Shown here one piece after another: positions 24,801 through 36,399 of a stretch of 64,000 nt of DNA. Position numbers and translations under genes: made by a program. A model generated the notes under the pieces. That model was not told the origin of the DNA. It worked only from the letters and a program-made list of their open reading frames with translations, and did no database searches. The stretch comes from Azolla caroliniana (lineage: Eukaryota > Polypodiophyta): positions 14,880,001 through 14,944,000 of the forward strand of contig JBHGNT010000014.1 in the NCBI GenBank assembly GCA_043228905.1, in the 5' to 3' direction. How positions within the stretch are numbered: the stretch's first letter is position 1; every line of letters begins with the position of its first letter.

Positions 24801-25115
24801 GCTAAGCAAGGATAGACGCCCTCACTAACTGTATTTGGTCAAATGGATGCCAAGTTTGTAAACAAAGAAGGCATAGAAGAAGTTGTCATTGGGAGTGTGG
24901 TCATCAAGCTTTTGTTGTATGTATGAGACTAGTTGACGATTGCACATTTTCTCCTGAACGTGCCCATTAAAATGCTCTACCTTTGATCACATTCATTTCC
25001 ACACATCTTCAACCCAACCTAATCCTTTGCATGAATTCCTTTCACAATCACAATGTGCATTCTCAACCATGAAATTCACTAGTAAAGTTATTGCATATCG
25101 AGAATTGCTACTCAC

Positions 25116-25157
<42 letters not shown>

Positions 25158-26762
25158 TTTGAGGTATGGGGTGATAACATCTTGATGTCAACTTAGAAAG
25201 AGTTTGAAAATGTCCAAAAGCCTCTTCTTATAAAATTTCTTTATGTCAAGCTATAAATGCCACACATACCCTCACTTCTTGAGACCAAATCATTTCCCAT
25301 TGAGATCATTTCCATGGAAAGGGTTATTGAGTACATGCTTAAGGTTCAAAGAAAACTCCACATCGACTTTCTAGATTTCATGGCAAGCAAGTAAAAATAT
25401 TCAAATGACATACAAAAGCAAAATTTTGGATTTCCAATAGATGGAAGACATGAGGAAATGGTTTAGAAAATGGGATGCATCATTCTGACTTCATTATATA
25501 TCAAAAGACTCCACCATGAATGAGGCTTTTTTGCAACACCAATGTATCACAACTTGGGAAAGATGTAGGGCGCATGCTTTACACGTTATATTATACATGT
25601 TGCACTAGACAACAAAACCATCTTCTTCTCTGAATGGAGAAACAGCACTCATTGATACATATCAGAGATCATCATTTTGTCCACCATCCACACCATTGCT
25701 TCAATATGATGTAGTTCACATTCTGTTCCATATGAGAAGGGGCATTGGTGCACAAGTGAAGAGACGCATCAACTATATATATTTTTCCTTGAACAAGTGT
25801 GAAAGTCAAAAGTATTATGGTTCGATACAGTGTGTTACATTTTACTACATTCAAGTTTGCTTTCCACACATTGTCAATCCAGTTCATTTCCTACACAACA
25901 TGCTTCTTATAATCACAATGTGCACTCTCAATTGCGAAGTTTATTAGTATAATTCTCAAACATCAAGAGTCACTATTCAATTCTACTCATACTATGTAAA
26001 AATGATTCACTTTTGGTCCCATGGGTCATATTTGACCTCCGAGGAAGATAATAAAATCTGTCTCTCTATGACTCGGCCACATCCAATAGGTTGCAATAGG
26101 TCCCCAATTGGATATTAAAAAGATATTCAATTTGTGGGCTTTTACCACAGGACCATGGGCACCAACAAAATTTCGGGCAATATGTTTTGGATCCATATTG
26201 ATTATTCAAGTCTTCCTTCCAAGAATTATGTATTTACATCTCCTAGGACATTCATACAGACACATTTATCCCTAAAAACAAGTATCCATACACATATATA
26301 CACAGTTATATGAGCATACATATGTAGATTTCAATCTTCACAAAGAAAAAATGGTGGTTTAGGGATCATAACCTCAAACTCCGCCATATCCTCTTGTGAA
26401 GCAGATAGCAACTGATCCAAAACGCGGGCCGCAACCTGAATTTATGGAAGAGAAGGCAGTTATTCCTACAGAAACGTAAAAAAGAAAAGAAAAAGAAGGA
26501 AAGCGTACATAAGAAAAGTCGATAAGAAAAACATGAGTACATTGGGGGTGCCTAAGAAGACGAGCTTTTTCCGGTGGGGGAGGGAGGAGAAGAGGCAACG
26601 GGGTGTGAGAGGGTAGCATTGCTTCCTGCTGCTGCTGCTGCAGAAGAGAGGAAAGGGGGGGAGAAGGAGGTTGAGGAAAGAGAAGGGGGAGGATAGTGAT
26701 AGTGATAGTGATGATGATGATCCCCATAGCCGATGATGGTGCAGGGCGACATGGTGAATCAT
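18877..26762 (-). CDS. FMT: Methionyl-tRNA formyltransferase, organellar
   Basis: This enzyme formylates Met-tRNA(fMet) with 10-formyl-THF for initiation of translation in mitochondria and/or plastids. Eleven exons read in one frame give 404 aa: 26541-26762, 26373-26435, 22724-22858, 21874-21976, 20495-20565, 20320-20424, 20208-20241, 19593-19693, 19459-19518, 19154-19363 and 18877-18987. The first ~63 residues are a Ser/Leu/Phe- and His-rich presequence, followed by [10 protein letters not shown], the family's N-terminal strand. AAYGNILP is at 158-165. The formyl-transfer motif has Asn178 and His180 (NIHPSLLP), and Asp216 lies in MDAGP; these match the family's catalytic Asn/His/Asp. THAPK and [12 protein letters not shown] lead into the C-terminal tRNA-binding domain. 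The start is the only in-frame ATG upstream of the catalytic core. Mitochondrial versus plastid targeting cannot be settled by eye. Confidence 0.93.
19921..19966 (-). repeat. tRNA-derived SINE-like A/B box pair
   Basis: On the minus strand, TGGCTGGTTAAGTGG resembles a pol III A box (about 19,951-19,966) and AAGTTCAAAACC resembles a B box (19,921-19,932), at tRNA-like spacing, within an intron of the formyltransferase gene. There is no complete tRNA cloverleaf, so a SINE remnant is the likeliest reading. Confidence 0.35.
22985..23830. repeat. Degenerate ~100-190-bp tandem array in intron 2 of the formyltransferase gene
   Basis: At least six diverged units share this order: CAATTATATCAGAATTCATG, AAAGATCTAGCTGTAA, a GTTGCAGG-like step, CATTTAGAxC, CCTCCCACAGCC, a GTGCAAATTTCT-like step, GGCATGAAGATGGCCATTA. 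Unit starts lie near 22,990, 23,140, 23,323, 23,418, 23,671 and 23,780. Length varies by internal deletions. Confidence 0.7.
24590..24980 (+). mobile_element. LINE (RTE-like) reverse transcriptase fragment
   Basis: Plus-strand translation from about 24,600 gives [13 protein letters not shown] followed by [18 protein letters not shown] and a YDKVKC-like segment. That is the palm region of a non-LTR reverse transcriptase of the RTE/BovB-like type common in plants. Further on, [20 protein letters not shown] appears in a shifted frame, so the copy is broken by frameshifts. It is antisense to the host gene and has no intact catalytic FADD-type motif. Confidence 0.72.
25117..25157. repeat. (TG)n microsatellite
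   Basis: About 20 uninterrupted TG units in intron 2 of the formyltransferase gene. A shorter TG run lies near 24,745. Segments around it (24,990-25,115 and 25,862-25,980) are diverged direct repeats of each other. Confidence 0.9.
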
Positions 26763-29700
26763 GGCGGGGTCTTTGGAGCAGCAGCTCTCTCAGCTCTCTC
26801 TCTCAGAGCTCCTCCTCCAGCCTGCAAAAATCAGTTCAATCAAATCTTCTGGTTGTTGATTGGGAGGGAGGGAGGGATGACGATGACCCACGATCATCAA
26901 TTCTCTGGGGTTCTTCTTCTTAGATTAGACAATTCGGAAGTTCCCAGTGGCCGCCCGACCCGCCCCGACTCGACCCGCCCGCCCGCCCGCAAGTGCCCGG
27001 TCTTGTGCCCGAGCCAAGTGAAGAAAAAGGCTATCTCTATCATCTTTGGATCCCCCCCCCCCCCCCCCCAAGGCTTGTTTTTACCTTTGTCTTTCAAGCG
27101 GCTTATGACGTCATCATTTTTCACTCCCTTGAGTTGCGAAAATGAATAATCAAGAATGCATGGGTTAATGTTAATTGAGAAGGATGGTACAAATATTAAG
27201 AAGAGTTATGGGAAAACAAAAGGAAAATAATATTATGAATGAGCTATAGTTCAATTGGTTTAAGTACATGATCGTTGACAAGGACAAACTATAAGAGGAG
27301 GCTTAGGCGCATTTTTTTAGCTCTCTTCTAGAGGGGGCAAGGGGGGGGGGGGGGGGGTGAGGGGGGGGTTAGGTCACATTTTTGTAGTTTTCTCTCTTTT
27401 TTTGTGTGTGTGTGTGGCTTGGGGGAGGTTCTCTTTCTCTCCTTATGGGATTACTGGGTTTAGGGGTTAATGATCTTGAGTGTGCTTACTTAGAGATTTT
27501 AGGGTTTGGGTAACTTCCAGTTGGGAGTTTAGGGATAGGGTTTTATTTCCTTACTTATTGTAGTTAGGGTTGTAGGGATTAATGGTTAGAGGAAATCACA
27601 TTCAACATGATTTGATTAGTCGCTTAATCCGCTCACATGCCATTAATAAGTTTAACCCATCCCTACTTGTTCTTTGTAATCACCATTTTTTATACTTGCT
27701 TCCTCTTATTAATCCACTTAATTCTTATAGATTTCAACTAAGCTTCCAAATTTCGTAAATTGGGGGTTCAATTGCCTCCTCCACAAAGGCTCAACACAAG
27801 GGGAGCCCTTAGTAAGGGTTGTCCTTGGGAAGACACTCATTCTCCTGTGGAACCCATGAAGTTACTCTCATGCTCAACACAAGGGGATTTCCTCATAAAG
27901 GATGTCCACTATCGGACACTCATTTCTTGTGGAACCCATGATGTTGATCTCTCATAAAGGTAAGAATGTGGTACAAGTTGAATGTTTCTCAAACTTGAAT
28001 ATATGTATTCACCCTAGTTATTCCCCTCGATGTGCTCCTTGTGAGGCTCTCCATAGACCAACGTGCTCATTCTCTCGTGGGGAACCTATGGAGTCCTTTG
28101 TTCATGAAGGCGCATGTGTTGAATGCACCACTCATAAGGAGGAAGCCTACTTAAATGACTACCAATTTGACCATTTACACCAATTTAACCATGCCAATTA
28201 CACACAAAGATATAATAGAAGATATATAGATATTAGCAACTTTTTGCCATCAAAGTTTTGTTACAAGTGTGTGTCCTTTGGGCAACATTTGTACAAGTTT
28301 TAGGAAGCCACTATCCTCTTGTTCAACTTTAACTACAAATTTGTTGGTTGCATGACCAACATTCACTATCATCCTATGGAAGGTTATCAAATGCATATAA
28401 ATTGGTTGAAGGGTTGAGATTCCTTAAGGTGGGTGTTGATCACATGGCTTTACATGACAGTATGTTCATACATACTAGAATCATGGATCGAGGCATACAA
28501 AATGACCTCTATACCATAATGCTTTGATTAAGTTTTACGTTGAATATGGAAAATAGAGGATGCTTGGTCATTGTAAATGTGGGGGTATATTGGATGCATG
28601 TGATGGATGACCCAATGGTGGTATCTGGATATGTTGAATATGAACATGATGAGGAAGATTGATTTGGTTTGAACGTATGCAAATTCATGGCATGTTTCAA
28701 CTATTGAGGAAGTGTTCAATCAAGTCTATCAAAAGAAGGATTCATGGCTAGCTATTGTCTTACACAAGAAGGGTTGGGGAAAGATAATCATCTCCTTTCC
28801 ATCATTTTGTATTTTGTAGCTGATATTAAAGTGCATTTACTTTTCATGTTTTTATATCTTTGTACCATTCCATACCCTCAAGAAAACTAGCAAAGAAGAC
28901 AAATGGAGAATTCCTTCTATTTGAGTAGAATGTGTTTCCTAGGTTCCAAACAAGTAATTCCTAAGACAATAATGTATGCATAAATGCAAAAGCTTCGATG
29001 AAAATGGAATCTTATATGGATGACGTGTGTGAGTAGGAAGAAAACATTCAAAAGCAGATGGAGTTTTTTACTCAAGAATAATGCATCAAAGATAGATCTT
29101 AAACCTTATATACACAAGGCAATTAACAATTAAACAATGTATTTGTAAACGTTTGGAATGCAATAGAAATATATGCTATGTAGAAATGATGTCATATACA
29201 CGAGGGAGTAAACAATCAGACAAGTGTACTTGTAAACGTTTCAAATGGCAAAAAAAAAATGTTATGCAAACACAACGTCAAATAAGCAATGGACAACAAT
29301 GGACAAAAGAAGCATCCAATGAGGAAATTGAGTGCTAGTAAAAAATATAAAGACAGGTATATATATATATATATATAGCATTGTAGGAAGAAAGGAACAA
29401 CAAAGATACATTTTAACACAATGTATTAGAGATTAAAGGATGTAGACAAAATGAAAGCGAGATAATATTGGTAACAAAAAGAAAATTCTTATTTTTCACA
29501 TTGATTCCATCCGGCATCATGCACATATTTGCTTTAATTTTAAAAGTGAATATTAAATTTACATATTCTAGAATCTAGAGCTCAAGTGGAACATTGTGTA
29601 GCTTTGAAATATATGAAAAATAATGCACAATTCTTTGCAAAAGAAGAGAAAATGTTAGATTGGGCGGATGTCAATTTCACAAAACTACATTTGGCCATGG

Positions 29701-30320
29701 TTAAACCATGTGATTGGGGAGGGAGGGGGTTACTGGTAAAGTTTTATTCATCAAGCATTGATACGGGGGCATTTGCAAGCATGAACCTTATCTATCTTCA
29801 CCTGAATTATTTAAGTAGTTAAAGTCTCGATACAACACGTCAAGTAAATCCTTCTCCTCAAGTTGGGTTGCTTGAGGAGGAAGATCCCAATGTGATGATC
29901 AAGTTACATCATGGATTATACTCGATGATGATATAGTTTGATGACTTGGATGTTGGGTTTTCATCTACAAGGGCCTTGCTCCACTTGTAATTGTTCGAAG
30001 CATGCAAATTTCTTGAGTCTGAGAGAACTCGTGCTATGACGACATGCATGACAGAAAGAGACCTCGGAGAAGTCGAGCCAAAAAGCGCGCAAGCAATTCA
30101 CAAAGGAAGGGAGATATGAGCCACAACATTACCTTTATCGTCAAAACAGGTTGCCGCGAATGTCATTTGTCAGTTTCGCAAGTGTATTCACGGCCATGTC
30201 AGCTTCAGAGGTATGCAGGTGTGTCTAAGCGAGCGGTTGAGTATGGGCATGATGTGGTAGCGCTTTGGTGGGTTCGTGGATCGTGAGAGCTGAGGAAGCA
30301 AGGAGAGGGGCACAAACAAA
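26763..30320. other. Divergent intergenic region between formyltransferase and THO4 genes
   Basis: No gene found. It contains C and G homopolymers (27,051-27,069 and about 27,342-27,368), a cluster of TTTAGGG-like words (27,448-27,570) and a (TA)n run near 29,360. An imperfect tandem repeat of about 85 bp lies at 27,787-28,110; its units share GCTCAACACAAGGGGA, GACACTCATT and TGTGGAACCCATGA. Frames such as 30,044-30,286 are not recognisable. Confidence 0.5.
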
Positions 30321-30326
30321 CAAACA

Positions 30327-30630
30327 GTGAGGTTTTTTTCTCCATAGTGAAAAAATGTTTGTTCATTATTTCTCTTGTTTTAGATTATGTACATAAATAA
30401 ACTATATATATGTATATTATTGAGGTTTTTTTCTCCATAGTGAAAAAATGCTTGTTCATTATTTCTCTTGTTTTGGATTATGTACATAAATAGACTATAT
30501 ATATGTATATTATGCATTTAAAATGCAGAACAGAGTAGTACATATGTATGTATCACACATAATGTACTCTGTTTTGCATTTTAAATGCATAATATATATA
30601 TACATAATACATATAGTCTATTTATATATA
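30327..30630. repeat. 94-bp tandem duplication running into a long palindrome, upstream of THO4
   Basis: A ~94-bp unit beginning GAGGTTTTTTTCTCCATAGT occurs twice in tandem (about 30,330-30,423 and 30,424-30,515) with only a few mismatches. The end of the second copy (TAGACTATATATATGTATAT then TGCATTTAAAATGCA and GAACAGAGTA) is repeated in inverted orientation at about 30,563-30,625. The two arms could form a hairpin about 60 bp long with a short loop, about 180 bp before the THO4 ATG. Confidence 0.85.
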
Positions 30631-30806
30631 CATACATAATGCAGAACAGAGTATCTAAATATCACATTTATTTGTTTTTATTATTGCTTCTCCTCCAAAC
30701 ACACAGAAACAGAGGAGCCTCTCTCTCTTTCTCTTTCTCTTTCTCTTTCTCACTCACTTACTTGCCCTTCACATCCTCTCTCTAGAATCACATCCTCTCT
30801 CTAGCC

Positions 30807-33800
30807 ATGGCCAGCTCTCTCGACATGAGCCTCGACGACCTGATCAAGAACAGCAAAGCAACTTCTGCTCGTGGAAACGGGAACGGGAATCAGAGTGGAA
30901 GAGGTAGGGGCAGAGGCGCAGCTCGCCGAGGTAGAGGAAGGAACTACGACAGCAGAAATGGTAACAACAATAGCAGCTATAGTAGCAATAACAACAATAA
31001 CAGTAACAATGGTGGCTCTTCTGGTCCGATTCGAAGAAACTCTGCACGATCTGCTCCTCTCCCTACTCCTTACTCCAAGGTAAGTGCTCGTTTATGCTTC
31101 TTCTTTTTAGTTTGCTGTAGAATTTCCGGGGTTTCAGTATCAATAGCTCTTTGTGCGGTGTATTAGACTGCAGCAGTAAACAAGATTTTATTTTTTCGAA
31201 ACTGAAAATTTTTGAGGTCTGGATTTCGAGTTCTGTACCTTCGATCGAAGGTTCCTTTCTGAACATGAAAATATTAAGTGCTTTTCGGATTTAGATCACC
31301 GTAAGAAAGGGAACCTCATTTGGACACGAAAATGTTAAGGTTTCGTCTTCATTAGATCTCAGTATAAAATGGGACGTCTGTTGAACATGAAAATTTGAAA
31401 GAAAAGACGGGTATTTTGAGTTTTTGAGGATTTTTGGTTTGGGATTACCTTTCAATCTTATGTTATCTGTTATTTTTCTGTTTCTAGCGGATTTTTAATT
31501 TTTTAAGTGTAATATCAGAGTAAAGCGTGTCCTTGTTGTGCGTGAAATGATTAAAGTATTTTGTTTGGACTTGCCTTAGAAATAAACTTATGTAATGCAT
31601 ATTTTAGGTTTAGGAGATCTATCGAACTTCAAATCTCAAAACTTTTGGGTTGGAAATTGCCTTTAAATTTTATGTACTGTAATTTTACTTAATGTTTTAG
31701 AATTCCCTCTCAACTCTGAACAGTCCAGTGTTCGTATAAACCTGTTAAATCATCATTAAATGTGCTCATTGTAACTGGGTCTGATTTAGATTTTCTCTAT
31801 TTCTAGGAAATTCTGTTGTGTAAGAGTGTTAAATCATCAGTTATATAGAAAATGGGCCTTTTGAGTGTGGAAATTTTAAGTGGTTTGATTTGGGATTTCC
31901 ATTCATCTTTGAACAGTTGCAAGGCGCAGAGGTCACTGTATCTTTCTTGTGCTTGTTCCAACTTTGACATTAATGTTCCCCACCACATATCTTTGATCTA
32001 ATTCTTTGTGTAAGAAAATATAAGGTGACTACTGTGTGGCTGAGAAAATAATGAGTTTCAGTCAGTTTACTAGGTTCATTCTGTGTTAGGTGGGTAATAA
32101 ACCCGCATTGGAATATGAAAATCTGATGCTTTTTGTCGTGTTGATGCCTTCTAACATTGTACAGTCACATAAAACAGTGATTACACTGTTGTGCTTGTGT
32201 TTATTGTGACTTGGTTCGCATTGTTGCTCGCAGCATGTATCTTGGGGTGTTTGTGCTTGGGAATTAATCTGGCTTGCTTTCTTTTTATGCCTGAGATTAT
32301 AAGAATTTATGGAATGGTCTGGATTTACAGAAATTTAGTAGACAATTTATATGTATGTTAGGTGGTAGCAAACCTGCACTTGAATGTGACCTTTTTGTCT
32401 TCCTGATTGCCTTCTAACATTGTAGAGTCACATAAAACAGTGATTACACTCTCATGCTTGTGTTCATTGTGACTTGGTTCACTTTGTTCTTCACAGCATC
32501 TGTCTTGGGGTGTTTGTGCTTGGGAAATGATTTAGCTGTATTTCTTTTTTATGCCTGAGATTATAGGAAATCATAGAAAAGGCCTTGAATTTATAGAAAT
32601 TTAGTAGACAATTTATATGTGCGTGTCTGTTAGATTTTGTCTTCTTTATATAAGTTTCCATTTGGGAAGCTCAAAAGTTCAACTAGTATTTTAGTGCATG
32701 AGGGCACATTTTTGCTGACCCCTGCTCGATGTGCCATTGCATTTGGGCTTCGTATAATTTGGTTTTAGTACTTAATATGCAGGAATTTATTGCACCACAT
32801 CTTTCGTTGTAGATGATTTAAAGCAAAGTTCAGTTTTTTTTGGTCTCACCGTTTCTCTATGTGCAGCCTATTCCGAGAAATCCTGATGGTCAATGGGACC
32901 ATGATATGTTTGAAGAAGATGCTGGAGCTTCTCTTAAGCCAAATACAGGAATTGAAACAGGCACCAAACTCTTTATATCTAATTTGGATTTTGGGGTATC
33001 AAATGAAGACATAAAGGTAGCTGTCTTTATTGCCACAAAGATATTACAGTTTATTTTATTTTCAAGCCATATGATTTGCGTTTGGATTTTCCAATTTCTT
33101 ATCATTCATCTTAAGAAATATGATCTATCTTTACAGGAACTCTTTTCAGAAATTGGTGACCTTAAACGATGCACAGTGCATTATGACAGAAGTGGGAGAT
33201 CAAAGGTGGCATTCGATACCTTGTATTCTCATCAAATCTTGAATTTTAATTTTTAAAATGAACTATACCATACATATAATTTTGAAGGGAACTGCGGAGG
33301 TAGTGTTTTCAAGAAGAGCGGATGCTGTGACTGCTACAAAAAGATATAATAATGTACAGCTAGATGGCAATCCCATGAAGATTGAGATAATTGGTACAAA
33401 CCTCCAAACTCCTGTTACTTCAAACAAGGTTTCAAATGAACCTCCTTCGGCAGGAAAGTTTGGAGCAGGGCCAGTGGAGATGTAAGCTTCATTTCAATTT
33501 ATGTTATTTAAACCTTATTGTTGGGGTATATGAATGATCCGCAAAAAGCTATGGTTACTGTTACATGAGTGGTTTGTGCAAAATTTATGCATCTTAAATG
33601 TGTATGATTTTTGGAAATTAGTCAATTGCATTTTGACCAGATTATACAGGAAACTTATTTGTGCTCCAAAAGGTCTCAAAATTTTATTTTTCTTTGAAAA
33701 TGCCAAAAATCAAGTTCATCCTTCATTGTTTTAAGGAAAATGGAATGACATTCAAACAAAGCATTTATATTCAAGGAAGTAGTTGAATGACATTCCCTAT

Positions 33801-34130
33801 ATTACAAGTCATAGAAACTTAGTTTCATAGTTCTCTTATGTGCTTGGTGCTGACATAAAAATACTGACAAGGTTAACATAACCTATGTGAACAAGCAACA
33901 AGCAGGTGAAACATTTAACTTGATACAGATAGAGAAAGATGTGTTCATGTTTTGTATAGGAAGTTCATCCTACAAATTTTATTTTCAGGTCTTCTCGTGG
34001 ACGTGGTGGGTCTTACAGGAAAGGTCGAGGGAGGGGCCGTGGACGAGGATCAGAAAAATTTGAGAAATCTGCAGCAGATCTGGATGCAGAATTAGAAGAT
34101 TACCATGCGGAAGCTATGCAAGTCTCTTGA
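30807..34130 (+). CDS. THO4: THO complex subunit 4 / ALY-type mRNA export adaptor
   Basis: ALY/REF adaptors in the nucleus connect UAP56 and the TREX complex to mRNA for export. Five GT-AG exons give 275 aa: 30807-31079, 32867-33016, 33137-33205, 33288-33481 and 33989-34130. The N-terminus SLDMSLDDLIK and the C-terminus DLDAELEDYHAEAM are the paired UAP56-binding motifs of the family. An Arg/Gly-rich segment (about 33-52) and an Asn/Ser/Gly-rich linker precede one RRM, from about residue 125 to 198. The RRM has RNP2-like LFISNLDFGV and RNP1-like GTAEVVFSRR; a second RGG region (MSSRGRGGSYRKGRGRGRG) follows. This matches plant ALY proteins over the full length. The pyrimidine-rich (TCTTTC)n just upstream (30,720-30,757) looks like a plant Y-patch leader. 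Several ALY paralogues are usual in plants, and the subgroup is not assigned. Confidence 0.95.
32088..32625 (+). repeat. ~270-bp tandem duplication in THO4 intron 1
   Basis: Two copies (about 32,088-32,358 and 32,359-32,625) share, in order, TTAGGTGG, GCCTTCTAACATTGTA, CACATAAAACAGTGATTACA, CTTGGGGTGTTTGTGCTTGG, TATGCCTGAGATTATA and AATTTAGTAGACAATTTATA. Divergence of about 10-15% suggests an old duplication. Confidence 0.88.
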
Positions 34131-36109
34131 GTACAGGCCATGTAAGCAAAAATATTTGTTTGCGAGGCTGTAATAATGCATGAGCATTTGTTCTTTCCCC
34201 TATGGAGTGCAGGGTTTTCAAGTCAGTGTGAAGGTTTTTAACAATCGATAATTTGGTTTTCCAAGGGCAGACCTGCTATTGTCAGATTCAAAGGCGCTCT
34301 TTATTCTTTACATTACCAGGACTTAGTTTTAGTGATGGATCTGCATTTGAGCAGTGTGTTTTTGTCCTTGAACCATATTTTATGCCCTCCGTCATTGAAT
34401 GTCCCAATTCAAGAGTATATTTGGTTTTGCGCTGTTGTGCAATTATTGAGCTGTTGCTTGGTGGTGGGCTCCTGTTACACACATGTATGAGAAGTCATGG
34501 CAAACAATCTGATTTATCGCTTGTGATTTATGCAGAGTAAACATTGCTAACTTCATGCATTCTTCTTGTGTTCATTGACAAACATGTAGAACTAAGATTG
34601 CTATTTCTGAGATTGGGCGCACTCTTGTATAGCCTCATCGAAGGAATGTCTTCCAATTTCTTTGCTTTCCTAGCTTGTAATGTTAATAGAGACATCGATT
34701 GATTTCATTTTTTTTTGTGAGTACTACAGCATTTTTCAATAGCTACAAAAATAATATTGATCCATACATTCTTCTGGTTCAGCCATTTTGGGAATTTCTA
34801 TAAATAATAATTTTTTCTAAACCTGTTTTATCTTAAAACATCTTGTGATTAAGTAAATCTGTCATTATTATAAGTTTGTGCATAAATGTAGACATAGATT
34901 GAGCCATGCGTGATATTCTTGAGATTCGACATCCGTAATATTCGTGGTATTCGAGAATAGAAAATGGCCCTAAGAATATTATAAAACCATTCGTTTACAT
35001 ATACATATACACACATACATACATACACATACATATATACACACATACACAAACATATATATACATATATACACACATACATAGATACATATACACACAC
35101 ATACATATATGTGTACACAGACATACATCAATAATTAATTAACTCATTAATATAATGATTAATTTACTATTAACTAATTAATTCACTTAAACATTAATTG
35201 ATTCACTAATACATTAATTAATTTACAAATACATATCTTAATTCATTAACATATTAATTAATTCATTGGAAAATATTAGTTAATTAATTAATAATCAATT
35301 AATGCATTAATAATTAATTAATTAGGGCTTTGGCAAAACTTAGGGTTTCAGTGAAACTCTGAATTTGTAGCAGACAACAGGATGTAGGATTAGGTAGAGC
35401 ATGAGAGGGAGTCGATGATGCAGGCCGAAAAGAAGAAATTTTGTCGAAATTAGGATTATGACAGAAATTAGGGTTTTCTGTCGAAACCCTAATTTCTGGC
35501 CGAGAACAGGATATAGAGGGAAGCGAGGGTGTAAGTAGCACGCAGAGGGAGTAGGGTGAGGCTTCTTTGCTTCCTGTTGGCCACTGTTCACTCGCTCGTA
35601 AATAAAACACATTTTTATTTATTTATTTATTTATTTATTTTCAAAAAAAAGAAGAAAACGAATATATTTACGTGTATTCGTATTCCTATTCGTATGGATT
35701 CGTGGGGCAGGCCCCACGAATGCGAATATTTCAATCTATGAATGTAGATATCAAACTTATTGCTTATGTAGATAAAACATAACATGTAGAATGGTATAAG
35801 TAATAGTATAGGATAAATTTGTTTGTAATTATTATCTTTGATTTAAGCAAATGTCATAGAATATGAATTTTGAACTCATTACGTGTATAGATAATGCAAG
35901 CTTGAGATCATGCAAACTTAGAGTTGTAGTTGGCTTTTGGAAAATACTCAGGAATTAGAAATGCCTTACGACTTTAGTTTGGGATCATGCACACTTAGAG
36001 GTTTATGTTAGGAAAGTGCAAAAACTAGAAGTTGATATTAAGGAGAGAAATATCATTGAAATTAGAAATGGGTAGGATAGTGTTCAGTTACTTATATTAA
36101 GTATACTTG
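34131..36109. other. THO4 3' flank and microsatellite-rich spacer
   Basis: The first several hundred bases are probable THO4 3' UTR. Then follow a TACA/CATA microsatellite (about 34,998-35,120), an AT tract of TTAATTAATT words (35,130-35,325), and a (TTTA)n run (about 35,618-35,640). A short palindromic word pair lies around GTTTTCTGTCGAAAC (near 35,475). No gene recognised. Confidence 0.5.
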
Positions 36110-36115
36110 ATATTA

Positions 36116-36297
36116 TGAAATGCATATAAAGAGAATCAAACTACCTTGCTTAACTTCTTACTTTTTGCTCAATTTATAGTAGGTACAAAGGTACCCATTT
36201 GGGTTGGCTTAGTTACATGTGTGCTAAAAGGGTGGCACAAAGGAACACATGTGCACCACAACATGAAGGCATGCACTTGCACCAAAGGGACACCACA
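36116..36297 (-). repeat. 3' LTR of the gypsy element
   Basis: Read on the minus strand it starts TGTGGTGTCCCTTTGGTGCA and ends GCATTTCA. It matches the 5' LTR closely but is about 70 bp shorter, because it lacks an internal tandem duplication. The purine tract lies immediately outside it on the internal side. Confidence 0.85.
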
Positions 36298-36399
36298 TTT
36301 CCCCCCTGAGAGAAACAAGGAGTTGTACATGGGGAAAGGACGAGTGCAAGAAGATGGGCTTGGGGTGGCATAGGGCTTGATGTTGGCAACATGGGTGGA

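Noticed and set aside
24990-25980. Diverged direct repeats around the TG run as possible LTRs of a small element
   Set aside because: No TG...CA ends, primer-binding site, purine tract or target duplication could be found.
27241-27300. tRNA-like sequence (TATAGTTCAATTGGTTTAAG)
   Set aside because: A plausible A box is present but no B box at the right distance, and no cloverleaf.
30044-30286. 80-aa basic frame upstream of THO4
   Set aside because: No recognisable motif, and separated from THO4 by the duplicated promoter region.
33052-33256. Extension of the THO4 exon 2 frame through introns 2 and 3
   Set aside because: Introns have clear GT-AG borders, and removing them restores an uninterrupted RRM.
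34253-34540. 95-aa frame after the THO4 stop codon
   Set aside because: Lies in the expected 3' UTR and shows no family resemblance.
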